Shown here: positions 1-6,609 of the stretch, piece by piece
Layout of the letters: the number at the start of each line of letters is the position of its first letter
Numbering within the stretch: the first letter of the stretch is position 1
Assembly: GCA_004297555.1 (NCBI GenBank)
Contig: SCSV01000317.1
Span: 1-7,425 of the forward strand
Direction of reading: 5' to 3'
DNA from: Salinibacterium sp.
GTDB taxonomy: Bacteria > Actinomycetota > Actinomycetes > Actinomycetales > Microbacteriaceae
DNA length: 7,425 nucleotides
Program-made: the position numbers and the translations under genes
Notes under the pieces: model-generated
Told to the model about the DNA's origin: nothing
The model's input: only the letters and a program-made list of their open reading frames with translations
Databases searched by the model: none

Positions 1-552
1 GAGGAGCTGGTCATCCGCCCCGTTCTGGAGAGCGTCGACCTCGATTCACGCGATGCGCGACTGCTCATCAACCCCACCGGCCGCTTTGAGATCGGTGGGC
101 CGCAAGGCGATGCCGGGCTCACGGGTCGCAAGATCATCGTCGACACCTACGGCGGCGCTGCTCGTCACGGCGGTGGCGCCTTCAGCGGCAAAGACCCCTC
201 GAAGGTCGACCGCTCGGGTGCCTACGCAATGCGCTGGGTGGCGAAGAACGCGGTCGCCGCCGGGCTCGCCGACCGGCTCGAAGTGCAAGTCGCCTATGCG
301 ATCGGCAAGGCCTCGCCGGTCGGGCTCTACGTCGAGACGTTCGGCACGGGCAAGGTTCCCGACCAGACGATCATTGAGGCGATCAATGAGGTCTTCGACC
401 TGCGCCCGGGTGCGATCATCCGCGATCTTGATCTCTTGCGCCCAATCTATGCCGAGACTTCGACGTACGGTCACTTCGGCCGCACCCTGCCGAACTTCAC
501 GTGGGAACGCACCGACCAGGTAGACGCGCTGCGCAGCGCGACCGGCCTCTAG
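1..552 (+). CDS. metK: S-adenosylmethionine synthetase, C-terminal part (5' end outside window)
   Basis: Makes S-adenosylmethionine from methionine and ATP, releasing phosphate and pyrophosphate; cytosolic. The reading frame is open from base 1 and encodes 183 residues before the TAG at 550-552, so about the C-terminal half of a protein that is usually near 400 residues. It carries two strongly conserved MetK blocks: GRFEIGGPQGDAGLTGRKII (window residues 28-47) and the glycine-rich stretch GGGAFSGKDPSKVDRSGAY further on (P-loop-like, binds the triphosphate and K+/Mg2+). The C-terminus, with YGHFGR and FTWERTD, is also typical of the family. There is no sign of truncation or frameshift at the 3' end. 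priA follows after only 2 bases, suggesting co-transcription. In this window RsmB is a consumer of the product. The start and upstream promoter cannot be seen. Confidence 0.98.
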   Translation, partial: EELVIRPVLESVDLDSRDARLLINPTGRFEIGGPQGDAGLTGRKIIVDTYGGAARHGGGAFSGKDPSKVDRSGAYAMRWVAKNAVAAGLADRLEVQVAYAIGKASPVGLYVETFGTGKVPDQTIIEAINEVFDLRPGAIIRDLDLLRPIYAETSTYGHFGRTLPNFTWERTDQVDALRSATGL

Positions 553-554
553 CC

Positions 555-2519
555 ATGCCCACGGCATCCATTGCCCGGGTGCTCATCGACTCGCCGCTTC
601 CCCAACTCGATCGACTCTTCGACTACGGCATCCCGCCCGAGCTGCGCGACAGCGCTGTTCCCGGCGCGCGCGTGCGAGTGCCGCTGCGTTCGGCCGGTCG
701 GGTCGCCGACGGCTATCTGATCGAGATCGTCGAGGCGGGGAAGTACACCGGGGTGCTCAGCGACCTCGAGTCCGTCGTCTCGCCCCTGTGCGTGCTCACC
801 CCCGAGGTGTGGGCGCTCGCCCGCCGTGCCGCCGACCGCGCGGCGGGATCGGCGAGCGACATCATCCGGCTCGCGATTCCGAACCGGCAAGTGCGGGTGG
901 AGAAGGCCTATCTCGCGAGCGAGACCAATCCGCCCTTTGCGGTGGTGGATGCCCCGGCGATCGAGCATTACGGCCCCGGAGCTCTCGAGCATGCGATCGC
1001 CAACAACGAGCGGCTCGCGGTTGACGCGGTTCCGGGGGTTCACGGCTCCATCGGCAACTGGGCCATCACGCTCGCGGAGGCCGCGGCATCCACTCTCGCG
1101 GGCGGGCGCAGCGCGATCCTCGCGGTTCCCGACTACCGCGACCAGCACCAGCTCGAAACTGCGCTGCGGGCGATCCTGCCGCCCGAGCGCGTCGTGCGCC
1201 TCGACGCGAAACAGTCCAACCCCGACCGCTATCGCGAGTTTCTGCGCTGCCTCGACGCCGGTGTGACTCAGCCCCTGGCGATCGTCGGCAACCGCTCGGT
1301 CGTCTACGCGCCGGCCGCGAATCTGGGCCTCATCGCGCTGTGGGACGACGGCGACCCCCTGCACAGCGAACCGCTGAGCCCCTATGTGCATTCTCGGGAT
1401 GCCGCGCTACTGAGACAGGAGCAGCAGGGCTGCGCGCTCATCTTCATGGGCCATTCCCGCAGCACCGAGGTGGAGCGACTCGTCGAGATCGGCTGGCTGC
1501 GCTCGGTCTCGCCGGCGCCTCTGGTGCTGCCGAAAGTCATCCCGACCGCGCAGCAAGCCGGAACGGATGCACTCGCGGTGCAGGCGCGCATCCCGTCGTC
1601 GGCCTGGCGCGCCGCGCGCGAGGCGCTCGAGTCGGGGCCCGTGCTCGTGCAAGTGGCCCGCCCGGGCTATTCGCCGGGGCTCGCGTGCGCCGACTGCCAT
1701 CAGCTCGCGCGTTGCGAACGCTGCGAGGGTCCGCTCGTGCAGAAGTCGGCGCGCGCGACGCCGGCCTGTGCCTGGTGTGGAGCACTCGCGATCAACTGGG
1801 CCTGCGACAACTGCGCGGGCACCAAGTTGCGTTCGGTCGGCGTCGGCGCCACCCGCACGGCGGAGGAGCTGGGCCGGGCGTTTCCTGGTGTGCGCGTGAT
1901 CGTCGCCGACGGCGAGCGGCCCATGCTCACGATCGGCACCGAGCCGGCCCTCGTCATCGCGACCCGCGGTGCTGAACCAGTGGCCGAGAGCGGCTACCGC
2001 GCGGTGCTTCTGCTCGACGGCGAGCGCATGGTCGCGCGCGAGAGTTTGCGGGTCGCCGAGGACTGTCTGCGCTGGTGGTCGAACGCGGCTGCCCTCGCCG
2101 CGGGCGGCGCGTCGATTCTGCTCGTCGGGGTGGGCGGCGCTCTCGCCACCGCTCTCGTCACTTGGCGGCACGCCGATTTCGTACGCGCCGAGCTGGATGA
2201 CCGCCGCCGCCTGCGCTTCCCGCCCGCGGTGCGCGTCGCCACGGTCACGGGAACCCCCGAGGCCGTGTCGCGCGCCGTCGCTGCATCCGGTGTCGACCGG
2301 GCCGATGTACTCGGCCCGGTCGACATCGGCGCGGCGACCGTTCGCAGCATCCTGCGTTTCGACTACGCGCACGGCACGGATGTCGCGGCGAACCTCCGCG
2401 CGCAACTCATCCAGGCCGCGACGAACCGTCGTCGCCCGCCCGCTGCCAAGGGCGCGCCTCGCGCAGCACCCACGCTCAAACTGCGGCTCGATGACATCGA
2501 GCCATTCCTCGACGCCTAG
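555..2519 (+). CDS. priA: Replication restart (primosomal) protein PriA, actinobacterial helicase-degenerate type
   Basis: Predicted to help reload the replisome at stalled forks. The 654-residue protein begins MPTASIARVLIDSPLPQLDR, which matches the PriA N-terminal DNA-binding domain (LDRLFDYGIP). Eight cysteines at 378, 381, 387, 390, 405, 408, 417 and 420 have the paired CxxC spacing of the PriA double zinc-binding module. The helicase motifs are lost: the Walker A position reads GVHGSIGNW (about 161-169) with no GKT, and the DEEH box position reads DDGD (264-267). This is known for actinobacterial PriA, annotated in databases as lacking detectable helicase domains, so a DNA-binding or scaffold role without unwinding is likely. 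The ATG at 555 is chosen because it follows the metK stop by 2 bases and begins the conserved N-terminus; an in-frame start at 501 would sit inside metK. No good Shine-Dalgarno is visible, fitting translational coupling to metK. Confidence 0.95.
   Translation: MPTASIARVLIDSPLPQLDRLFDYGIPPELRDSAVPGARVRVPLRSAGRVADGYLIEIVEAGKYTGVLSDLESVVSPLCVLTPEVWALARRAADRAAGSASDIIRLAIPNRQVRVEKAYLASETNPPFAVVDAPAIEHYGPGALEHAIANNERLAVDAVPGVHGSIGNWAITLAEAAASTLAGGRSAILAVPDYRDQHQLETALRAILPPERVVRLDAKQSNPDRYREFLRCLDAGVTQPLAIVGNRSVVYAPAANLGLIALWDDGDPLHSEPLSPYVHSRDAALLRQEQQGCALIFMGHSRSTEVERLVEIGWLRSVSPAPLVLPKVIPTAQQAGTDALAVQARIPSSAWRAAREALESGPVLVQVARPGYSPGLACADCHQLARCERCEGPLVQKSARATPACAWCGALAINWACDNCAGTKLRSVGVGATRTAEELGRAFPGVRVIVADGERPMLTIGTEPALVIATRGAEPVAESGYRAVLLLDGERMVARESLRVAEDCLRWWSNAAALAAGGASILLVGVGGALATALVTWRHADFVRAELDDRRRLRFPPAVRVATVTGTPEAVSRAVAASGVDRADVLGPVDIGAATVRSILRFDYAHGTDVAANLRAQLIQAATNRRRPPAAKGAPRAAPTLKLRLDDIEPFLDA
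2287..2329. repeat. Long inverted repeat (hairpin) inside the 3' part of priA
   Basis: TGTCGACCGGGCCGA at 2291-2305 is followed by the 5-base spacer TGTAC (2306-2310) and then its exact reverse complement TCGGCCCGGTCGACA at 2311-2325. The pairing continues outward through 2290/2326 (G-U in RNA) and three further Watson-Crick pairs (2287-2289 with 2327-2329), giving a 19-pair stem with a 5-nt loop. It lies inside priA codons 578-592 (peptide SGVDRADVLGPVDIG), about 190 bp before the stop. No U-tract follows on either strand, so it is not a classical intrinsic terminator. Both arms contain the self-palindromic GTCGAC (Val-Asp codons) and GGCC, which makes a chance origin easier. The repeat itself is certain; any function is unknown. 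Confidence 0.85.
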
Positions 2520-2526
2520 TCTCGCG

Positions 2527-3099
2527 TTACAACCCGGGGTTCAGCGCGACCACGGAATTCCAGGCCGCATGCGTGATGTCGAGCGCTCGGGTGCCGCTGT
2601 CGTGCACGGAGATCCAGAGGTTGACGCCAGGGCCGCCGACCGCGTTGGCCTCGTTGAATGGGAACATTTCGTCAGCGGTCGTCGCATCGAAGAATCGCGC
2701 CGAACCGTCGACCGTGCCCGTCGCCGGCGCGAGCGCATCGATGACTTGGGCTCGCGTTGCCGCGTCAGCAGGAATGATCGACAGGGTAAGCCCGCGTTCC
2801 GAGGCTGGGATAATCCAGCTGCAGTTGAACTCGTCCGGCGCCGCGGCGATGAGCGATTGCAGCTCGGGCACCGTCGAACCGTAGGTGGCGCCCTCCGGGC
2901 TGATGTCACCCATGGCCTGCATGTTGTCGCCCATGAGCTCGGTCACTTGGGCATCCGTGAAGAGCGTGTTGCAGGTCGGCAGCACGAGGGCAGCGGGCGT
3001 GGCGCTCGGGGTCGGGCTCGCCGTGGGGCTCGCGACCGGTTCGGGTGCGCACCCCGCAAGAAGCAGAACGGCTGCTGCGACGACAACGATCCGGTGCAT
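2527..3099 (-). CDS. Predicted lipoprotein of unknown function
   Basis: Encodes 190 residues. MHRIVVVAAAVLLLAGC is a short lipoprotein signal peptide: basic residue at 3, hydrophobic core 4-14, lipobox LAGC with the modified cysteine at 17. A Pro/Ser/Thr/Ala linker (about 18-37, containing SPTASPTPS) probably spans the outer face of the membrane or cell wall. The remaining globular domain has exactly two cysteines, C43 (PTCNTLF) and C93 (FNCSWIIP), which could form a disulfide. This layout recalls small secreted actinobacterial lipoproteins with a CxW element, but I do not recognise a family and assign no function. The ATG at 3099 is chosen over the longer in-frame start at 3201 because it begins the signal peptide and has GGAGGG a few bases upstream. 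It converges on priA with 7 bp between stops and diverges from fmt, so it is probably transcribed alone. The predicted location is the outer face of the cytoplasmic membrane. Confidence 0.87.
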   Translation of the reverse strand: MHRIVVVAAAVLLLAGCAPEPVASPTASPTPSATPAALVLPTCNTLFTDAQVTELMGDNMQAMGDISPEGATYGSTVPELQSLIAAAPDEFNCSWIIPASERGLTLSIIPADAATRAQVIDALAPATGTVDGSARFFDATTADEMFPFNEANAVGGPGVNLWISVHDSGTRALDITHAAWNSVVALNPGL

Positions 3100-3215
3100 G
3101 TCGGTCCCTCCGGCAGCCGGGGCTCGGACACGGCTGCGTGTTGATCGAAACTCTACGGCCGCGGCTCTCTCGGTCGCTAGCATTCCGATCCACCAATCCA
3201 AGAGAGAATTGACCG
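3100..3215. promoter_or_regulatory. Divergent intergenic region with promoters for the lipoprotein gene and fmt cluster
   Basis: This 116-bp gap between oppositely oriented starts must contain at least two promoters. For fmt, TAGCAT at 3178-3183 is a possible -10 box on the plus strand and would leave a leader of about 26 nt; the expected -35 position has no good match. For the lipoprotein, TAGAGT on the minus strand (complement of 3150-3155) is a possible -10, again with a poor -35. TTGATC at 3141-3146 resembles a -35 box but is too far from TAGCAT. The assignment of individual boxes is weak; the regulatory role of the gap follows from gene orientation. I see no riboswitch-like or operator-like symmetry. 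Confidence 0.45.
3106..3111 (-). promoter_or_regulatory. Ribosome binding site of the lipoprotein gene
   Basis: On the minus strand the bases before the ATG at 3099 read GGAGGG followed by ACCGAC and then ATG. This is the clearest Shine-Dalgarno in the window, with 6 nt spacing, and it decides the start of the lipoprotein at 3099 rather than 3201. Confidence 0.8.
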
Positions 3216-4133
3216 ATGACTTCCCTCAGGCTCGTGTTCGCGGGCAGCCCAGCCGCAGCCGTGCCGAGTCTCGCCGCTCTCGCCGCATCCCGCCATGAGG
3301 TCGCTGCGGTCATCACGCGCGACGACACCCCGCAGGGCCGGCGCGGCGTGCTGACGCCGACACCCGTCGCGGTCGAGGCCGAGAGCCGGGGCATCCCGGT
3401 GATCAGGGCGCATCGACTGACCGATGAGGTCACCGAGCGGGTGCGCGAAATCCAGCCCGACCTCGGCGTGATCGTTGCGTACGGCGGCCTGCTGCGACAG
3501 CCGCTGCTCGAAACCCCGCGCCTCGGCTGGATCAACCTGCATTTCTCGCTGCTACCGCGCTGGCGCGGTGCTGCCCCGGTGCAGCGCGCGATAATGGCCG
3601 GCGATGAGGTGACCGGCGCGACCGTCTTTCAACTCGTCGAAGCCCTCGACGCCGGCGACATTCTGGGCCGGATGACCGTGCCGATCGGCCGACGTCAGAC
3701 CGCCGGTGCCATGCTCGAGTCGCTCGCTGATTCCGGCGCGGAGTTGCTCAGCCAGGTCGTCGATGACCTCGCCGAGGGCCGCGCGATGCCAGAAGCCCAG
3801 GAGGGCGAGGTCACGATCGCCCCGAAACTGACCCTGGCTGACGGACTCCTCGACTTCACCGAGCCCGCCGAAGCCGTCATGAATCGCCTGCGCGGTGTGA
3901 CCCCTGAGCCCGGAGCGTTCACGACCGTCGATGACGCGAGACTGAAGATTCTTGACGCAACCATCGCGCGCGATCACTCCCGCCTCAGCCCGGGTGTCTT
4001 CGCCCTCGACGGAAAGGCTGTGCTCGTGGGAACCGCAACCGAGCCAATCGAACTTGTACAAGTGCATCCCGCCGGTCGCAAGGCGATGGATGCCGGATCC
4101 TGGTGGCGCGGCCGCCACGCGGGAATCTCGTGA
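3216..4133 (+). CDS. fmt: Methionyl-tRNA formyltransferase
   Basis: Formylates the amino group of initiator Met-tRNA using 10-formyltetrahydrofolate, in the cytosol, enabling translation initiation. The 305-residue length is typical. The N-terminal formyltransferase fold (about 1-185) starts LRLVFAGSPAAAVPSL and contains the catalytic set N107 and H109 (WINLHFSLLP), the substrate loop SLLPRWRGAAP (111-121), and D145 in LDAGDIL. An Arg-rich loop at 40-44 (QGRRG) sits where the family has its tRNA acceptor-contacting loop. The C-terminal domain (about 205-300) includes APKLTLADGLLDF and RLRGVTPEPGAF, typical of the tRNA-binding part. The ATG at 3216 has a weak AGAGAG Shine-Dalgarno at 3201-3206. 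It is the first gene of a tight cluster; its TGA overlaps the rsmB GTG. A peptide deformylase gene, often beside fmt in other bacteria, is not present in this window. Confidence 0.97.
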   Translation: MTSLRLVFAGSPAAAVPSLAALAASRHEVAAVITRDDTPQGRRGVLTPTPVAVEAESRGIPVIRAHRLTDEVTERVREIQPDLGVIVAYGGLLRQPLLETPRLGWINLHFSLLPRWRGAAPVQRAIMAGDEVTGATVFQLVEALDAGDILGRMTVPIGRRQTAGAMLESLADSGAELLSQVVDDLAEGRAMPEAQEGEVTIAPKLTLADGLLDFTEPAEAVMNRLRGVTPEPGAFTTVDDARLKILDATIARDHSRLSPGVFALDGKAVLVGTATEPIELVQVHPAGRKAMDAGSWWRGRHAGIS

Positions 4134-5503
4134 GCCAGCCGCAACCCGCGCGCCGCATCGCCCTCGACGTGATCATGGCCGTACGCGATTCCGACGCCTA
4201 CGCGAACCTGCTGCTGCCGGTGCGCCTCGGCCGGGCAAAACTCTCCGAGGCGGATGCCGGCCTCGCGACCGAGCTCACCTACGGCACCTTGCGCATGCAG
4301 GGCTACTACGACCGCATCATCGCAATGGCCGCCAACCGCGAGGTCGAGAAGATCGACCCGGCGATTCTCGATGTGCTGCGCCTGGCCTGCCATCAGTTGC
4401 TCTCCATGCGCGTCGCCCAGCACGCCGCAGTGGACGAGTCGGTGCAGCTCGCGAAGACTGTGGGCTCCAACTCCGCGGTCGGCTTCGTCAATGGTGTGCT
4501 GCGCACGATTACCCGCACGGATACCGACACCTGGCGCACGCGAGTGCTCGCCGAGGCGGGGTCGGGTGAGGAGGCGCTCGCGCTCGAGTACTCGCACCCG
4601 CTCTGGGTGGTTCGGGCCTTCCGGCAGGTTCTCGTCGCCGAGGGTCGCGAGGCGGAACTCGAGGCACTCCTGGTCGCCGACAACGTCGCGCCCCGGGTGA
4701 GTCTCGCCGCCCTGCCGGGCTTCGCGACGCCCGAGGAGCTCGGCGCCTACCCGGCGCAGTATTCGCCGATCGGCGCGGTGCTCGACGGCGGCGACCCGCT
4801 GAACCTTGCCGCGGTTCGCGATGGCAAGGCGCGCGTGCAAGATGAGGGTTCCCAACTCGCCGCGCTCGCTCTCACTAGGTCACGCCCAATCACGCCGGGC
4901 GAGCGTTGGCTCGACCTTTGCGCCGGGCCGGGCGGCAAGGCCGCGGTGCTCGCGGCCGAGGCCAGGGCCGGGGGAGCGACCCTGATCGCGAACGAACTCG
5001 TGCCCGCCCGCGCCGAACTCGTGCGCAACGCTCTCGCGGTCTTCGACCCGCACTCTTCCGACCCAATACCGGAGGTCTGGGAGGGCGATGGCACGCTCGT
5101 GGGTGAGCAGCATCCGCAGTCCTTCGATCGCATTCTGCTCGACGCGCCTTGTACAGGCCTCGGCGCTCTGCGCCGCCGCCCGGAGGCGCGCTGGCGCAAG
5201 CAGCCGAGCGATGTTGCGGGCCTCGGTGCCCTGCAGACGAAACTGCTCGCATCCGCGATTGAGGCGCTCAAGCCGGGCGGGCTGCTGGCCTACGTCACCT
5301 GCTCGCCGCACGCCGCTGAGACGAAGGCGATCGTCGCATCCGCGCTCCGAAAAGTGGATGGCGTCGAGCGCGTCGACACGCCCGCCGTGCTGCAGAGCAT
5401 CGTCAAGGAGCCGCTCGAACTGCCCGCGGCGCTGCACGCGCAGCTGTGGCCGCATCGCCACGGCACCGACGCAATGTTCATCCAGCTGCTCGCTAAGGTT
5501 TAG
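4130..5503 (+). CDS. rsmB: 16S rRNA (cytosine-5)-methyltransferase, RsmB/Fmu family
   Basis: Transfers a methyl group from SAM to a cytosine C5 in 16S rRNA (C967 in E. coli numbering). The 457-residue protein has an N-terminal NusB-like RNA-binding helical domain (about 5-145; ARRIALDVI, ELTYGTLRMQGYYDR) and a Rossmann methyltransferase domain. The SAM-binding motif DLCAGPGG is at 262-269, DAPCTGLG with C341 is motif IV, and VTCSPHAAE with C391 is motif VI (the nucleophile); both cysteines of the m5C RNA methyltransferase family are present. R-R-x-E-x-R-W after DAPC is also typical. The GTG at 4130 is preferred because it overlaps the fmt stop as GTGA, a standard coupling arrangement, and begins just before PARRIAL. 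An alternative in-frame GTG at 4103 would overlap fmt by 31 bases. There is no strong Shine-Dalgarno, supporting translational coupling to fmt. rpe follows after 2 bases. Confidence 0.95.
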   Translation: MSQPQPARRIALDVIMAVRDSDAYANLLLPVRLGRAKLSEADAGLATELTYGTLRMQGYYDRIIAMAANREVEKIDPAILDVLRLACHQLLSMRVAQHAAVDESVQLAKTVGSNSAVGFVNGVLRTITRTDTDTWRTRVLAEAGSGEEALALEYSHPLWVVRAFRQVLVAEGREAELEALLVADNVAPRVSLAALPGFATPEELGAYPAQYSPIGAVLDGGDPLNLAAVRDGKARVQDEGSQLAALALTRSRPITPGERWLDLCAGPGGKAAVLAAEARAGGATLIANELVPARAELVRNALAVFDPHSSDPIPEVWEGDGTLVGEQHPQSFDRILLDAPCTGLGALRRRPEARWRKQPSDVAGLGALQTKLLASAIEALKPGGLLAYVTCSPHAAETKAIVASALRKVDGVERVDTPAVLQSIVKEPLELPAALHAQLWPHRHGTDAMFIQLLAKV

Positions 5504-5505
5504 GG

Positions 5506-6168
5506 ATGGCCGTTCGCATCAACCCGAGCATTCTTGCCGCGGACTTCGTCAACCTTGAGCGCGACATCGCCCGCATCGAGTCCGCCGATCTCGTGCATGT
5601 CGACGTGATGGACAACCATTTCGTGCCCAATCTGACCTTCGGCCTTCAAATGGTGGAGCGGCTTCAGGATGTCTCGGCGCGGCCGCTCGACGTGCACCTG
5701 ATGATCGACCACGTCGACCGCTGGGCGCCCGACTACGCGCGCACCGGTGCCTACTCGGTGACGTTCCACGCGGAGGCGACCGAACATCCCGTCGAACTCG
5801 CGCGCACTCTGCGCGGTCTCGGTGCGCGAGCTGGTATCGCCCTCAAGCCGGGCACCGACGTCGAGGCCTATCTGCCCCTGCTCGCCGAATTCGACCAAGT
5901 GCTCGTGATGACCGTCGAGCCCGGTTTCGGTGGCCAAGAGTTCATGCTCTCGACCATGCCCAAACTGCGCCGACTTCGGGACGCTGTCGATAAGTCCGGC
6001 GCGGACCTCTGGCTGCAAGTCGATGGCGGCGTCGATCTGCGCACCATTTCAATCGCCCGGGATGCCGGTGCCGACACCTTCGTCGCCGGATCCGCGGTAT
6101 TCCGCTCCGGCCACCCCGCGGAGCAGATCGCGCTGCTGCGGGCGGCGGCCGAGGCGCACGGGCACTGA
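5506..6168 (+). CDS. rpe: Ribulose-phosphate 3-epimerase
   Basis: Interconverts D-ribulose 5-phosphate and D-xylulose 5-phosphate in the pentose phosphate pathway; cytosolic (beta/alpha)8 barrel. The 220 residues are full length for the family. It opens with INPSILAADFVNLERDI, then HVDVMDNHFVPN with metal/catalytic residues H31 and D33, LDVHLMI with H64, the phosphate and loop motif MTVEPGFGGQ, and VDGGV with the second catalytic aspartate D173. A C-terminal phosphate-binding GADTFVAGSAVF is also present. The ATG at 5506 is 2 bases after the rsmB stop, with AAGG about 8 nt upstream inside the end of rsmB. The fmt-rsmB-rpe order is common in actinobacteria, so this is most likely one transcript. 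Nothing unusual is seen in the protein. Confidence 0.96.
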   Translation: MAVRINPSILAADFVNLERDIARIESADLVHVDVMDNHFVPNLTFGLQMVERLQDVSARPLDVHLMIDHVDRWAPDYARTGAYSVTFHAEATEHPVELARTLRGLGARAGIALKPGTDVEAYLPLLAEFDQVLVMTVEPGFGGQEFMLSTMPKLRRLRDAVDKSGADLWLQVDGGVDLRTISIARDAGADTFVAGSAVFRSGHPAEQIALLRAAAEAHGH

Positions 6169-6190
6169 TTGGGTCTGGTTGACTAGGGCC

Positions 6191-6565
6191 ATGACGAATT
6201 CGCCGAAAACCAAGCCCGAGGTCGACTTCTACGATGGCCCTGAGCCGACCGACCTGGTAATCACCGACATCGAGGTGGGTACCGGCGCGGAAGCCAAGCC
6301 GAACTCGACCGTTGAGGTGCACTACCTCGGCGTGGACTTCGAATCGGGCGAGGAGTTCGACTCCAGCTGGAGCCGCGGCCAGTCAATCGACTTTCCCCTG
6401 TCCAACCTGATCAAGGGTTGGCAGGAGGGCATCCCGGGGATGAAGGTCGGCGGTCGCCGCCAGCTCATCTGCCCGCCGCACCTCGCCTACGGCCCCGCTG
6501 GCGGAGGCCACCGTCTCTCCGGCCGCACCCTCACGTTCGTGATCGACCTGCTCGGAGTCAGCTAA
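6191..6565 (+). CDS. FKBP-type peptidyl-prolyl cis-trans isomerase, small cytosolic form
   Basis: Predicted to catalyse cis-trans isomerisation of Xaa-Pro bonds and assist folding. The 124-residue protein is a single FKBP domain after a short polar N-terminus, with no signal peptide or membrane segment, so it is cytosolic. Residues that line the FKBP active site can be placed by pattern: Y45 in VEVHYLG, F56-D57 in EEFDSSW, R62, F68, I74, W77 in LIKGWQEGIPGMKVGGRRQL, Y100 in HLAYG, and F116 in LTFVIDLL. The 80s loop reads GGGHRLSGRTL rather than the commoner I-P-P/N form, which I believe is usual in related actinobacteria but cannot verify here. The start at 6191 has only AGGG very close to the ATG, so translation may depend on rpe (22 bp upstream). 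It sits between rpe and hisE; no specific partner is implied. Confidence 0.94.
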   Translation: MTNSPKTKPEVDFYDGPEPTDLVITDIEVGTGAEAKPNSTVEVHYLGVDFESGEEFDSSWSRGQSIDFPLSNLIKGWQEGIPGMKVGGRRQLICPPHLAYGPAGGGHRLSGRTLTFVIDLLGVS

Positions 6566-6597
6566 CCGACTGCAGCGGTCGCGGCGAAAGCTACCGG

Positions 6598-6603
6598 TAC
6601 GCT
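6598..6603 (+). promoter_or_regulatory. Candidate -10 box of a leaderless promoter for hisE-hisG
   Basis: TACGCT matches the actinobacterial TANNNT -10 pattern and ends exactly 6 nt before the GTG at 6610, the spacing expected when transcription starts on the first base of the start codon. There is no Shine-Dalgarno in the 15 bases before the GTG, as expected for a leaderless mRNA. The -35 position (GCGGTC at 6575-6580 with a 17-bp spacer) is a poor match. The 44-bp gap after the FKBP stop is the natural place for a promoter. It is inferred, not demonstrated. Confidence 0.5.
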
Positions 6604-6609
6604 TGACCC

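Noticed and set aside
501..554. In-frame upstream extension of priA beginning at 501
   Set aside because: It lies wholly inside metK coding sequence, and the PriA N-terminus begins at the ATG at 555.
549..2405. Long open frames on the minus strand opposite priA (for example 549-1391 and 1407-2405)
   Set aside because: Typical high-GC shadow frames: no recognisable motifs, Arg/Ala-rich composition, and a well-supported gene on the other strand.
3100..3201. Longer N-terminus of the lipoprotein from the minus-strand start at 3201
   Set aside because: It would put 34 residues before a clear signal peptide and ignores the GGAGGG Shine-Dalgarno before 3099; it would also remove most of the divergent promoter space.
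4103..4118. Six-pair hairpin GTGGCG/CGCCAC with CGGC loop just upstream of rsmB
   Set aside because: Such short GC stems are expected often by chance at this base composition, and it is inside fmt codons.
3974..4855. Long minus-strand open frame opposite fmt/rsmB
   Set aside because: It is antisense to catalytic and RNA-binding regions of two clear genes and has no protein-like motifs.
6568..6582. Possible terminator hairpin after the FKBP gene (CGAC...GTCG)
   Set aside because: Only four base pairs with a seven-base loop and no U-tract.
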